A DNA stretch of 64,000 nt from Acetobacter peroxydans (GCF_006539345.1 NZ_BJMV01000013.1:1-64000); one strand, 5' to 3'. Shown: positions 8,826 through 18,249, counted from the stretch's first letter. Translations and numbers: made by a program. Notes: a model not told the origin generated them from the letters alone.

Positions 8826-10319
8826 ATGAGACAACACGTCAGGTTTTATCTGGGGGACCGCCTGCATGAGCTGGAGGGTATTTCGCCTTCCCTCACGCTG
8901 CTTGACTGGCTGCGGGAGCATCAAGGCAGGACAGGCACCAAGGAAGGGTGCAACGAAGGCGATTGCGGAGCCTGCACGGTTATGGTGGTGCGGTCTGAAC
9001 ATGACCGTCTGCAATGGCGCGCCGTGAATGCCTGCATCCAGTTTCTGTGGATGCTTGATGGTGCCCAGGTTTTTACCGTGGAAGATCTGGCTGCCTCCGA
9101 TGGTATTCTGCATCCGGTGCAGCAGGCTATGGTGGAGTTGCATGGCTCGCAATGCGGCTTCTGCACGCCCGGTTTTGTGATGTCCATGGCGGCTCATCTG
9201 CGCAATGGCGGCGCATTGGACGATGCGGCAATCAATGCGGCGCTGGCGGGCAATCTGTGCCGTTGTACCGGCTATGCTCCGATTGTTCGCGCCATGCGTC
9301 GTGCCAGCGAACTGGCCGGGGAGCAGGGCGATCCTTTCGATGCGGAAGAAACGGCTATTCGCGCGCGGCTGGGCAGGTTGCGTGAGGACGAGCCGCTCGA
9401 CATGATGACCGCCGCAGGCAGAATCAGCCTGCCGACGGATTCTGCTACGCTGGCAGCGCTGTATGCGCGTAACCCATCGGCGGTTCTGGTTGCCGGAGCA
9501 ACGGATGTTGGCCTTTGGGTGACCAAACAGCAGCGTGATTTCGGCCATGTTATCGCAGTACGGACGGCGCGTGACCTGAATCGGATGGAGCAAGGCCCGC
9601 AGGGGCTGTGGATCGGTGCCGCCGTTACCTATACGGACGCAATGGCGGCCCTGATTGCGCTTTTGCCTGAAGCGCAGGAAACATTACGCCGCATTGGCTC
9701 CACTCAGGTGCGGAATTCAGCCACTGTATGCGGGAACATTGGCAATGCTTCTCCCATAGGGGATGGGCCGCCGCTTTTTATTGCCGCAGGGGCTATTTTG
9801 CATCTGCGCAAGGGAGAGGCTCGCCGTTGCGTGTGCTTGGAAGAGTATTTCCTCGATTACGGTCGGCAGGACAGGCAACCCGGCGAATTTATCGAAGGCG
9901 TGTTTGTTCCGACCCAGCCGCAGAATGCGGTTTTTCGGGCGTACAAGGTTTCCAAACGCTTTGATCAGGACATTTCGGCGGTAATGGGAGCGTTTTCTCT
10001 GGAGTTCGGGCGGGATGGGCTGATAGCGCAGGCGCGGCTGGCTTTCGGTGGCATGGCGGGCGTGCCCCGGCGCGCTGTGGCGGCCGAACGGGCATTGATA
10101 GGTAGAGCGTGGAATAGCGCGGCACGTGATGCGGCCATGGAGGCCGTGCGGGAGGACTTCAGCCCCCTGAGCGATATGCGCGGCAGTGCGTGGTACCGTA
10201 CTACTATAACGGCCAATCTGCTCTCCCGTTTTTTTGAGGAAACAGCCGAAGGGCAGCAGGTTTGCCTTGAAGGATGGCGCACAGTGGTCCCCGGCGTTGC
10301 GCGGGGAACTGGTCTATGA
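8826..10319 (+). CDS. xdhA: Xanthine dehydrogenase small subunit (2Fe-2S and FAD domains)
   Basis: XdhA, 497 aa, carries electrons from the molybdenum subunit via two [2Fe-2S] clusters to FAD. The first cluster motif is EGCNEGDCGACTV, the second SQCGFCTPG and NLCRCTGYAPI. The FAD domain begins near residue 190 (LVAGATDVGLWV) and contains STQVRNSATVCGNIGNASP. The ATG at 8826 preceded by GGGAAAG is preferred to the in-frame TTG at 8793. The stop overlaps xdhB (ATGA). Confidence 0.96.
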   Translation: MRQHVRFYLGDRLHELEGISPSLTLLDWLREHQGRTGTKEGCNEGDCGACTVMVVRSEHDRLQWRAVNACIQFLWMLDGAQVFTVEDLAASDGILHPVQQAMVELHGSQCGFCTPGFVMSMAAHLRNGGALDDAAINAALAGNLCRCTGYAPIVRAMRRASELAGEQGDPFDAEETAIRARLGRLREDEPLDMMTAAGRISLPTDSATLAALYARNPSAVLVAGATDVGLWVTKQQRDFGHVIAVRTARDLNRMEQGPQGLWIGAAVTYTDAMAALIALLPEAQETLRRIGSTQVRNSATVCGNIGNASPIGDGPPLFIAAGAILHLRKGEARRCVCLEEYFLDYGRQDRQPGEFIEGVFVPTQPQNAVFRAYKVSKRFDQDISAVMGAFSLEFGRDGLIAQARLAFGGMAGVPRRAVAAERALIGRAWNSAARDAAMEAVREDFSPLSDMRGSAWYRTTITANLLSRFFEETAEGQQVCLEGWRTVVPGVARGTGL

Positions 10320-12661
10320 GCATGGTCATGAACGGGCGCGGCGAGGCTGCGATTGTTGAAGGCGGAGTCTCGCGCAGCCTGCGTCATGAAAGCGCGCGCC
10401 TGCATGTGACGGGTGGCGCCACGTATATTGATGATATCCCGGCCCCTGCCAACCTGCTGCATGTCGCACCCGGCCTGAGTATGCGGGCTCACGCCAGGGT
10501 TGTATCGCTCGATCTGGAGGCCGTACGGGCGTTTCCCGGTGTGGTGCGTGTCATTACGGCGCAGGACGTTCCGGGTGATAATCAGATCAGCCCCGTTCAC
10601 GCGGGGGATGAACCCTTGCTGGCGGAGGGAGAGGTTTTTTACTACGGCCAGCTCCTGTTTGCCGTCGTGGCGGAAACCCGGTACGCTGCGCGTAGGGCGG
10701 CCCGGCTTGCCAAGGTGGAGTATGAAGACCTTCCGGCTATTCTGACTCTGGAAGAGGCACGTAACGGTGCGGGTGAACTGGTCGGCAAATCATTTCTGAT
10801 GTCCAGAGGGGATGCCCCTGAGGCTGTGCGCGCCGCGCCTCATACGCTTTCTGGGCGCGTTGTCGTCGGCGGGCAGGAGCAGTTCTACCTTGAAGGGCAG
10901 GCCGCCTATGCCCTGCCGGGTGAAGAAGGGGAAATGCGGGTTTTTTCCTCCACCCAGCATCCGACAGAAACCCAGCATATGGTCGCGCATGTACTGGGGC
11001 TCCCCGCCAATCTGGTGACGGTGGAAGTAAGGCGTATGGGCGGCGGGTTTGGCGGAAAGGAAACTCAGGCCAATGCGTTTGCCTGCCTTGCGGCGCTGGC
11101 GGCATCGTTGACAGGGCGTCCGGCACGTTTGCGGCTTGATCGTGATGACGACATGACGATAACCGGCAAGCGGCATGATTTTGCGATAGATTATACCGTT
11201 GGTTTTGATAATGACGGTATGGTGCATGGGGTGGATATGGTGCTGGCCGCACGATGCGGCTGGTCTGCTGATTTATCCGGCCCGGTGACCGACCGTGCGC
11301 TGTTTCACGCAGATAACGCCTATTATTATCCGGCTGTTAGGCTCCGGTCCGAGCCTTTTCGTACCAATACGCAGTCCAACACCGCATTCCGAGGGTTTGG
11401 CGGGCCGCAGGGCATTGCCGCAGCGGAGCGGATTATGGACGAGATTGCCTTTGCGACCGGGCTGGACCCGCTGGATGTGCGCCTGCGCAACACGTATGAC
11501 ACAGCCTCGCGCAACATCACGCCGTATCACATGACGGTGGAAGATGCGATTGCGCGCGAGGTCATGGAGCAACTGGCAAATGATTGCGATTATCGTACCC
11601 GTCGTGACGCAGCCAGACGTTTCAATCGTGATAGCCAGACCATCCGGCGCGGCATCGCACTGACCCCTGTCAAGTTCGGCATTGCCTTTACGGCGACCCA
11701 TTTTAATCAGGCCGGTGCGTTGGTTCATGTCTATACAGACGGGTCTGTTCAGGTGAACCACGGCGGGACCGAAATGGGGCAGGGCTTGCACACGAAAATG
11801 GTGCAGATTGCCATGCGTGAATTCGGCCTGCGTGAAGACCGGGTGCGTATTACAGCCACAACCACTGGCAAGGTGCCCAACACTTCCGCTACCGCGGCTT
11901 CAAGCGGGGCCGATCTGAATGGTATGGCGGTGCTTGATGCCATACGGCAGATCAAGTTCCGGCTTGTGTCCTTTGCGGCAGGACACTGGAACGTGCCTGA
12001 GGAGAGCGTGGTTTTTCTGCCTGAAGGCGTGCGTGTGGGTAGTGCGCTTGTGTCTTTCACGGCGCTGGTAAAGGCTGCGTATATGGCGCGTATCCAGCTA
12101 TCAGCATCGGGATTTTACAAGACGCCCAAAATCTCCTGGGATGCCCAGACAGGTCGCGGGCGGCCGTTTCTTTATTTTGCCTATGGTGCGGCCTGTGCCG
12201 AGGTATCGGTAGACCTGCTGACCGGTGAAAACCGGATAGAACGGGTGGATATCCTGCATGACGCTGGGCAGTCTCTTAATCCGGCTCTGGATATAGGGCA
12301 GGTGGAAGGGGGCTTTGTGCAAGGGGCGGGCTGGCTGACCATGGAGGAACTGGTCTGGGATGCCTCTGGCCGCCTGCGTACACATGCGCCCAGTACGTAT
12401 AAAATTCCCGCCTGCTCGGATCGGCCTGCGATTTTTAATGTACGGTTGCTGGAGCAGGCCCCCAATAGGGAAGAGACGATTTTCCGCTCCAAGGCAGTGG
12501 GCGAGCCACCTTTTGTGCATGGACTGGCGGTATTACATGCCCTGTCGGATGCTTTGGCCAGCATTGATGATTATCGCAGTTGTCCGAAGCTGGACGCTCC
12601 AGCCACGCCGGAGCAGATTTTGCGTACGGCCGAACGGCTGAAAAGCCGGGCCGCCGGATAA
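10316..12661 (+). CDS. xdhB: Xanthine dehydrogenase molybdopterin-binding subunit
   Basis: Large subunit of XDH, 781 aa, oxidising hypoxanthine and xanthine to urate at a molybdenum centre. Visible are the substrate-binding Arg in NTAFRGFGGPQG, GGGFGGKETQ, HGGTEMGQGLHTK, and the catalytic Glu in KAVGEPPF near the C-terminus. The start at 10316 overlaps the xdhA stop and follows GGGGAA; the longer frame starting at 10274 would lie inside xdhA. Confidence 0.96.
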   Translation: MSMVMNGRGEAAIVEGGVSRSLRHESARLHVTGGATYIDDIPAPANLLHVAPGLSMRAHARVVSLDLEAVRAFPGVVRVITAQDVPGDNQISPVHAGDEPLLAEGEVFYYGQLLFAVVAETRYAARRAARLAKVEYEDLPAILTLEEARNGAGELVGKSFLMSRGDAPEAVRAAPHTLSGRVVVGGQEQFYLEGQAAYALPGEEGEMRVFSSTQHPTETQHMVAHVLGLPANLVTVEVRRMGGGFGGKETQANAFACLAALAASLTGRPARLRLDRDDDMTITGKRHDFAIDYTVGFDNDGMVHGVDMVLAARCGWSADLSGPVTDRALFHADNAYYYPAVRLRSEPFRTNTQSNTAFRGFGGPQGIAAAERIMDEIAFATGLDPLDVRLRNTYDTASRNITPYHMTVEDAIAREVMEQLANDCDYRTRRDAARRFNRDSQTIRRGIALTPVKFGIAFTATHFNQAGALVHVYTDGSVQVNHGGTEMGQGLHTKMVQIAMREFGLREDRVRITATTTGKVPNTSATAASSGADLNGMAVLDAIRQIKFRLVSFAAGHWNVPEESVVFLPEGVRVGSALVSFTALVKAAYMARIQLSASGFYKTPKISWDAQTGRGRPFLYFAYGAACAEVSVDLLTGENRIERVDILHDAGQSLNPALDIGQVEGGFVQGAGWLTMEELVWDASGRLRTHAPSTYKIPACSDRPAIFNVRLLEQAPNREETIFRSKAVGEPPFVHGLAVLHALSDALASIDDYRSCPKLDAPATPEQILRTAERLKSRAAG

Positions 12662-12679
12662 CTCCGGGCCTTGGCATGG

Positions 12680-13516
12680 ATGGATATCACGGCCTGTCTT
12701 GCCCAATGGCGCGCCAATCCGTCGCCAATGGTGGTGGCGCGGGTTACGGAGGCCAAGGGGTCTACCCCGCGTGAAGCCGGTGTGTTCATGCTGGTGGGCG
12801 AACATGCTCTGGCCGGAACGGTGGGTGGTGGCGCGCTGGAATATGCCTGTGTGGAGCGCGCCCGCGCCATGCTGGGAAGCAATACTAGCTCGGCGCGGAT
12901 GCGTTTTGTGCTGGGTGGCGGCAATACAAGCCAGTGTTGTGGCGGCATTGCCCATGTCAGCCTACAGAAATTGACGCTAAAGCTGGCTGTTACGCTTGAG
13001 CGGGATATGGCGCGTGCCAGAGCGCTCCGGCCTGTTCTGTGCCTGTTTGGCGCGGGGCATGTGGGACGGGCGCTGGCGCATGTGCTGGCGCTGTTACCGC
13101 TCAATCTGATCTGGGTTGACCCGCGTGCGCAGGAGTTCGGTCAGCCGCCTGCCGGGGTGGACGTGCGCGTAACCTCGGACTGGAGTGCCGTGATGGAGAG
13201 CCTGCCCGCTGGTTCGGGTGTTCTGGTTCTCACCCCGGATCATGTGCTTGACGCGCTTATAACCGAGGCGGCGCTTTGTAACGATAATCTGGTTTACGTG
13301 GGGCTGATCGGGTCAGCGACCAAACGTCGCCGTTTCGAGCACGCCTTCCGTGCGACAGGCGTGGCGGAGGAGCGCATACAGGCCCTTGTCTGCCCGATTG
13401 GAGGACGAGGCATAAAGGACAAGCGCCCGGAGGTGATTGCGGCTCTGGTCGCGGCCGAGGTGGTGGAGCGACTGCTCCACCCCTCAGGTGGGGGTGGAGA
13501 GTCTGGCGGATGTTAA
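12680..13516 (+). CDS. xdhC: Xanthine dehydrogenase accessory protein XdhC
   Basis: XdhC/CoxF-family protein, about 278 aa, needed to load sulfurated molybdenum cofactor into XdhB. It has the N-terminal TEAKGSTPREAG segment, GTVGGGALEY, and a C-terminal Rossmann motif LFGAGHVGRALA. Start uncertain: ATG at 12680 or TTG at 12671, both with weak ribosome-binding sites. Its stop codon interlocks with that of the convergent hpxY over 4 bp, closing the plus-strand purine operon. Confidence 0.9.
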   Translation: MDITACLAQWRANPSPMVVARVTEAKGSTPREAGVFMLVGEHALAGTVGGGALEYACVERARAMLGSNTSSARMRFVLGGGNTSQCCGGIAHVSLQKLTLKLAVTLERDMARARALRPVLCLFGAGHVGRALAHVLALLPLNLIWVDPRAQEFGQPPAGVDVRVTSDWSAVMESLPAGSGVLVLTPDHVLDALITEAALCNDNLVYVGLIGSATKRRRFEHAFRATGVAEERIQALVCPIGGRGIKDKRPEVIAALVAAEVVERLLHPSGGGGESGGC

Positions 13517-14913
13517 GCGTATTCAGGTGTTGGTATTGGCATGGTGCCGAGCACGCCTTCACGTTCCAGTTTGCGCGCGATGCTGAACAGGGCTGATTCC
13601 TGTCCGGGGGCAGCGACCAGTTGCAGGCCAAGGGGCAGGGTGTGGGTCTGTAGCAGTGGTGCTGCCAGCACGGGTACTCCCGCGAGTGTCAGGGGTTGAG
13701 TGTACAGGCCCAGATTGGCGCGGGCGGCAACCGGCTTGCCATCGACGAGAATGGTCGGGTCATCTAACAGAGGGGCTTCGCACATGACGGCGGGGGCAAT
13801 CAGCACATCCACCTGTTCGAATATCTGGTGAATTCGGGCATGGAACCAGGAGCGGAAGCGTTGAGCCTGGAGGTAGGTGCTGGAGGCAAGCATGGCGCCC
13901 GCCAGAAAGCGGTCACGGGTGGCGGGGTCGTAGTCATCGGCTTGCTGGCGCAGGCGCGGAAGATGCAGGTTGCCGCCCTCGGCTGCGGTAATCAGAAAGG
14001 AGGCCGCCCTGGCACTGGCGGTATGTGGCAGGTCCACGGTCTGCGTGACGTTCAGTCGTGTGCAGACCTGCTCGATGAGCGTGGTGAGAGCCGGGCTCAG
14101 GCTGGATGCGAACCAGCCCCCCAGGCGGGCAACCCTCAGCGAGGCAGCATCGGGCTCGGCGGGCGCATCGTCGGATGCTACGCCATCCATGATGTGGAAT
14201 GTGTCGATCAGGTCGTCCAGTGTTCCAGCGAAAGAGCCGACAACATCCAGACTGGCTGAAAAAGGATAGGCACCATCCCGTGGCAGGCGGCCGAAGGTGG
14301 GTTTTATGCCCCACGTGCCGCACAGCGCGGCTGGCACACGGATGGAACCATTGGTGTCGGAACCGAGTGTGAACGGCAGTACGCCCGCCGCTACAGCCGC
14401 GGCTGACCCGCCGGATGAGCCCCCTGCCATCCGTGTGGGATCATGCGGATTACGGGTTACGCCGTAATGTGCGTTGTCGGTTGCGAAACCATAGGCGAAC
14501 TCGTCCATGTTCAGCTTTGCTACAGGAATGGCCCCGGCGGCTTTTAGGCGCTGTACAATCGCGGCGTCCTGCCGGGCGCACGGCGCATGGCGCAGCACTT
14601 TTGACCCGGCCGTGGTGACGTGGCCAGCAATGTCGAACAGGTCTTTCACCCCGAACGGTACGCCCGCCAGAGGCGGCAGGGGAGCACCGGCCTGTCGTGC
14701 GCAATCAATCCGGGCCGCCTGTTCCAGGGCATCCTGTTCCAGCATATGCGTGACGCAGTTCAGTGCCGGGTCTACTGCGCGCATGTTGGAAAAGGTGTCC
14801 TGTATCACAGACACGGCGCTTCTGTGGCCTGCCCGCACAGCCTGAGCGATGGCGCGCGCTGTGGCAAAACGGGGGAGCGGGGTAGAGGGCAGGTCAGTTA
14901 CCGGGTTGATCAT
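13513..14913 (-). CDS. hpxY: Amidase HpxY (AtzE-like)
   Basis: Amidase-signature enzyme, 466 aa, with the Ser-cisSer-Lys triad: Lys in GVPFGVKDLFDI, Ser residues in GGSSGGSAAAVAAG, and SDTNGSIRVPA. It resembles GatA and especially AtzE, the 1-carboxybiuret hydrolase of s-triazine degradation. In Klebsiella the homologue is HpxY, which lies in the oxalurate/oxamate branch of urate catabolism; its exact reaction is not firmly established. Its ATG overlaps the hpxX stop, as GatC/GatA and AtzG/AtzE partners often do. Confidence 0.85.
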   Translation of the reverse strand: MINPVTDLPSTPLPRFATARAIAQAVRAGHRSAVSVIQDTFSNMRAVDPALNCVTHMLEQDALEQAARIDCARQAGAPLPPLAGVPFGVKDLFDIAGHVTTAGSKVLRHAPCARQDAAIVQRLKAAGAIPVAKLNMDEFAYGFATDNAHYGVTRNPHDPTRMAGGSSGGSAAAVAAGVLPFTLGSDTNGSIRVPAALCGTWGIKPTFGRLPRDGAYPFSASLDVVGSFAGTLDDLIDTFHIMDGVASDDAPAEPDAASLRVARLGGWFASSLSPALTTLIEQVCTRLNVTQTVDLPHTASARAASFLITAAEGGNLHLPRLRQQADDYDPATRDRFLAGAMLASSTYLQAQRFRSWFHARIHQIFEQVDVLIAPAVMCEAPLLDDPTILVDGKPVAARANLGLYTQPLTLAGVPVLAAPLLQTHTLPLGLQLVAAPGQESALFSIARKLEREGVLGTMPIPTPEYA

Positions 14914-15116
14914 GGTGTGTACTCAAAGGCGGGTTCGCATGTATCGGGCAGCGGCACGGCATTGACCAGGGCTGCGTAGCGCGCCAGCAGGGCGGCATTG
15001 TCCAGAACGCCGGGCAGTTGTGCGTCCGTCAGTTCGAGACCAAGGACGGCTGCCTGCGCACGTATGATCTCTGCGGGGCTGATCGTTTCGGCAGGAGTGC
15101 CGTGTGGTACTGGCAT
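14910..15116 (-). CDS. hpxX: HpxX, small GatC/AtzG-like partner of HpxY (DUF4089)
   Basis: A 68-residue helical protein of the DUF4089 type, related to AtzG, which binds and stabilises AtzE in the way GatC binds GatA. Segments such as ETISPAEIIRAQAAVLGLEL and ARYAALVNAVPLP fit. AAGGAG lies 8 bases before the ATG, and the stop overlaps the hpxY start, so the two are translationally coupled and probably form a complex. Confidence 0.82.
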   Translation of the reverse strand: MPVPHGTPAETISPAEIIRAQAAVLGLELTDAQLPGVLDNAALLARYAALVNAVPLPDTCEPAFEYTP

Positions 15117-15133
15117 CGGGGCGTTCTCCTTCC

Positions 15134-15538
15134 TTACAGGGCGGGCTGTTCCGTTTCCGGGTGCGCCGCCATGAGCGAGACATGGGCGGCGAGAATTTTC
15201 CAGCCGTCATGGGCGCGTATCCATGTCTGCATCTGGCGGCCGATACGGGTGGTGTTTTGACGCTGGAATTCCAGACTGACTACGGCATTATCGGTGCCGG
15301 TTGTGACAATGACGCGGCGCAGGATGCGACGCTGTGGCGAGCCGCCCGTACGGGCCAGACGGAAGGCGGCAATATCCTGCGCCCCGTAAAGGTTTTCACC
15401 GATACCGTAGCGCACGGCTTCCGGCCCGCCCCAGAACAGGGTGTCCAGTGTGCGGGTATCGTTGTCTGCCAGGGCCGTTTCGTAGCGGTCGGAACTCTGG
15501 CGAACCTGCTCCACAACCACCGGGTTGTTCAGTTCCAT
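15134..15538 (-). CDS. hpxZ: HpxZ, DUF3225 (AtzH-like, SnoaL/NTF2 fold)
   Basis: Protein of 134 aa of the DUF3225 family, NTF2-like, homologous to Klebsiella HpxZ and to AtzH, a deamidating enzyme of cyanuric acid catabolism. The start at MELNNPVVVEQV is chosen because GGGAG precedes it; the longer frame runs into the upstream aminotransferase. Conserved parts are NDTRTLDTLFW, YGIGENLYGAQDIAAFR and IGRQMQTWIR. It sits between pucG and hpxX with small gaps, one operon. Confidence 0.82.
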   Translation of the reverse strand: MELNNPVVVEQVRQSSDRYETALADNDTRTLDTLFWGGPEAVRYGIGENLYGAQDIAAFRLARTGGSPQRRILRRVIVTTGTDNAVVSLEFQRQNTTRIGRQMQTWIRAHDGWKILAAHVSLMAAHPETEQPAL

Positions 15539-15569
15539 GGCGTTGGCTCCCTGGATAGCGCGGAAGGCC

Positions 15570-16796
15570 CTAGGGCCAACAGGCAAGTGCGGCATCGACG
15601 GCGGCACCCCGTGGTACAGGGTATCCCTCAGCCGCCAGAGCCGCTTCCAGCGCGCCGAGTGTCAGCAGAACCTTATGTTTGACGGCATTGTATCCCATGG
15701 TTCCAATGCGCCAGATCCGACCGGCCAACGGGCCGAAGGCCGTGCCGATTTCTATACCGAAATCCTCACGCATACGGGTGCGCACAGCTTCGCCATTGAT
15801 ATTCTCCGGTATCCAGAGCCCTGTGACATTGGTCATGCGATGGGCGTCCTGACCGAAAATTTCCAGGTTCATGGCGCGAAGCCCGGCTATCAGCGCGGTA
15901 CTGGCCTGAGTATGTCTGGCAAAGCGGTTTTCCAGACCTTCCTCCAGAACGATGCAGGCTGCCTCGCGCGCAGCGTAGAGCATACTTGTCGCTTCTGTAT
16001 GGTGGTTCAGGCGTTTTTCCGACCAGTAATCCATGATCATGGCCAGATCGAAATAGTTCGAGGCAATGCGTATGCGTGATCCATCGGTCTGGCTACTGGA
16101 GCGGATACCCGCCTCGACATGACGCCTGCTCATGATGAAGTCCGCCGCCCTGTCGGAAATGGTGATGGGCGCAGAACCCGGCGGCCCGCCCATACATTTC
16201 TGCAATCCACCCGATATGACATCAATCCCCCACTGATCCGTCCGGACAGGCATTCCCCCCAGTGTTGCGGTTACATCCGCATAGGACAGAACATCGTAGC
16301 GGCGGCACAGTTCCCCTATGCCATCAAGAGGCTGGGCCATGGTGGTGGAGGTATCGCCATGAATGCAGGCGAAAACACGAGGGCGGTGCTGCTTTATGGC
16401 CTCTTCGATCTGGTCGGGCGTTGCGGTTTCCCCCCACGGCAGATCCAGAACGCGGATATCAGCCCCCAGTCGTTCAGCGATTTCAGAAAGCAGAAGACCA
16501 AAGCGCCCTGTGCGCAGAATGAGCGTGAGCGCTCCCGGTTCGATGAGAGAGGCCAATGCTGCCTCTATGCCTGCGCGGGCGGTGCCATCCACCAGGAATG
16601 TCCAGCGGTTTTCCGTCATGAAAACCTGTCTGTACAGCGCCATGGTTTCGTTCATGTAGAACGTCATTTCCGGGTCGAACTGCCCCAGCATGTCGGCAGA
16701 CATGGCACGCAGCACGCGTGGATGGGCGTTGATCGGCCCTGGCCCCATGAGCAGCCGCTGTGGTGGATCAATCTGAAGGAAGGGGGGCCGGCTCAT
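15570..16796 (-). CDS. pucG: (S)-Ureidoglycine-glyoxylate aminotransferase
   Basis: PLP-dependent class V aminotransferase, 408 aa, equivalent to PucG/HpxJ. It transfers the amino group of ureidoglycine to glyoxylate, giving oxalurate and glycine. The PLP lysine lies in SGGLQKCMGGPPG, with the cofactor-binding Asp in SYADVTATLGG and the N-terminal LLMGPGPINAHPRVL typical of the AGXT group. Serine-pyruvate aminotransferase is the alternative by family, but the adjacent allantoate hydrolase gene makes the purine role much more likely. Confidence 0.9.
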   Translation of the reverse strand: MSRPPFLQIDPPQRLLMGPGPINAHPRVLRAMSADMLGQFDPEMTFYMNETMALYRQVFMTENRWTFLVDGTARAGIEAALASLIEPGALTLILRTGRFGLLLSEIAERLGADIRVLDLPWGETATPDQIEEAIKQHRPRVFACIHGDTSTTMAQPLDGIGELCRRYDVLSYADVTATLGGMPVRTDQWGIDVISGGLQKCMGGPPGSAPITISDRAADFIMSRRHVEAGIRSSSQTDGSRIRIASNYFDLAMIMDYWSEKRLNHHTEATSMLYAAREAACIVLEEGLENRFARHTQASTALIAGLRAMNLEIFGQDAHRMTNVTGLWIPENINGEAVRTRMREDFGIEIGTAFGPLAGRIWRIGTMGYNAVKHKVLLTLGALEAALAAEGYPVPRGAAVDAALACWP

Positions 16797-16800
16797 GGGA

Positions 16801-18087
16801 TCAGAATTCCTGTTCTGTTTCGTTTTTTTCAGAAAAGCTGATTATAAAATCAACCATGATTTCGAATGCTTTTTCTGTGTCCTGGGCTGATACAGATTCA
16901 GCCGGATTGTGGCTGATGCCTTTATGACACCGGATGAAGACCATACAGACCGGTGCCAGGGCCGCCATGATCATGGCATCGTGGCCTGCGCCGCTGACAA
17001 GAAAATGCGGCTCTGATCCGTTGATACGGCGTGCAGAGCGGGCCAGCAGGGCAGTGAGCTGCGGGTCGCAACAGGTCGCGGGCAGGTCATGCTGGCGTTG
17101 AATGGTAAGGGAGACCCCCCGCCTGTTGGCGAGGGTTTCAATCTGTGCACAGATCTGTGCCGCGCCCTGATCTCTAGCCGCGTCGGAACCGGCACGCACA
17201 TCAATGCTGAGGCGCACGGAGCCCGGTACTACGTTGGGTGCACCCGGTTCCAGCTCAAGTTGCCCGACTGTTGCGACAAGATCAGAAGGGCCGTCCTTTG
17301 CGGTCTGTTCGACGGCAAGGATGGCTTCTGCGGCGGCAGCCAACGCGTCATGCCGCAGCGGCATGGGAATGGTACCCGCATGGCCTGCCTCGCCGGTTAT
17401 GGTTACATGGTAGCGGTGCTGAGCAGCAATGGCGGTAACAATGCCTGTGGCCTCGCCAAGAGTATCGAGAACAGGCCCCTGTTCGATATGGGCTTCCAGA
17501 TAAGCCAGCACCGTTCCAGGCGGTCGGGCGGCCTCCGTGTAGCGGGCTGGATCAAGGTGGTTTTCATGCAGTGCGTCATGCAGCGAGACATTGGCTGCAT
17601 CGTGCAGGGCAGCAGGCAGGGCTGGGAGTGTGCCAGCCACCGCACGCGATGTCAGCATGGAAACAGGAAAGCGCGAGCCTTCCTCATCCCCAAAGCCGAT
17701 AACCTCAAGCGCGAAAGGAAAACGCTTCTGCTGTTTATGGAAAAAGGAAACCACCTCTATACCCAGCATAACGCCCAGAGCGCCATCATAGCGTCCGGCA
17801 TCGCGGACCGTATCCAGATGAGAGCCAATGAGCAGAACGTGGGCATCGGGGGTCAGTCCATCATAGTGGCCGATCAGGTTACCGGCTGCATCGATACGGG
17901 TGGACATGCCGCTTTCGCGCATCCACGCCCCGACCTGCTCAAGTGTTGCGGCATGGGCGGGTGAAAGATAGGCACGGAAAAGCCCTGCCGGTGTGTCGGA
18001 AAAAGGCGGAACGCCCAGGCTGTCGCAGCGGCTTACCGCCCGCTTTCCAGCGGAAACTTCAGGCGATAGGGGGATGGATGACAGCAT
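16801..18087 (-). CDS. hpxK: Allantoate amidohydrolase (HpxK/AllC type)
   Basis: M20-family Zn/Mn hydrolase of about 428 aa that releases ammonia from allantoate towards ureidoglycine. Metal ligands are visible in GSHLDTVRDAGRYDGALGV and GDEEGSRF, with HIEQGPVLD, GEAGHAGTIPM and SGAGHDAM further on. The start at MLSSIPLSPEVS follows AAAGGAT; longer forms extend into the divergent promoter region. First gene of the minus-strand operon hpxK-pucG-hpxZ-hpxX-hpxY, 4 bp before pucG. N-carbamoyl-amino-acid hydrolases are close relatives, so the substrate rests on context. Confidence 0.88.
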   Translation of the reverse strand: MLSSIPLSPEVSAGKRAVSRCDSLGVPPFSDTPAGLFRAYLSPAHAATLEQVGAWMRESGMSTRIDAAGNLIGHYDGLTPDAHVLLIGSHLDTVRDAGRYDGALGVMLGIEVVSFFHKQQKRFPFALEVIGFGDEEGSRFPVSMLTSRAVAGTLPALPAALHDAANVSLHDALHENHLDPARYTEAARPPGTVLAYLEAHIEQGPVLDTLGEATGIVTAIAAQHRYHVTITGEAGHAGTIPMPLRHDALAAAAEAILAVEQTAKDGPSDLVATVGQLELEPGAPNVVPGSVRLSIDVRAGSDAARDQGAAQICAQIETLANRRGVSLTIQRQHDLPATCCDPQLTALLARSARRINGSEPHFLVSGAGHDAMIMAALAPVCMVFIRCHKGISHNPAESVSAQDTEKAFEIMVDFIISFSEKNETEQEF

Positions 18088-18181
18088 GATGGTGGCTTTT
18101 ATCCTTTGAAATCTACAGGCGGGAACACGCACAACCATGTGACGAAACAAGGCTGTAGCGCAAAGTATAGGCAGGTTTTGA

Positions 18182-18249
18182 GCGTTCTCTCAAAATAAAA
18201 AAAGACAACGTTGCGTTCTAGAAAACCGCACGCAAGGCGTTCTCTTAAA
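18182..18249. repeat. Three GCGTTCT direct repeats upstream of hpxK
   Basis: In the divergent region between hpxK and the TonB-dependent receptor three copies occur: GCGTTCTCTCAAA (18182-18194), GCGTTCTAGAAAA (18213-18225) and GCGTTCTCTTAAA (18237-18249), at 31- and 24-bp spacings. The middle copy contains the perfect palindrome TTCTAGAA. The inverse form AAGAACGC is found in the lysR/hpyO intergenic region. Probable regulator-binding sites; which protein binds is unknown. Confidence 0.45.
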
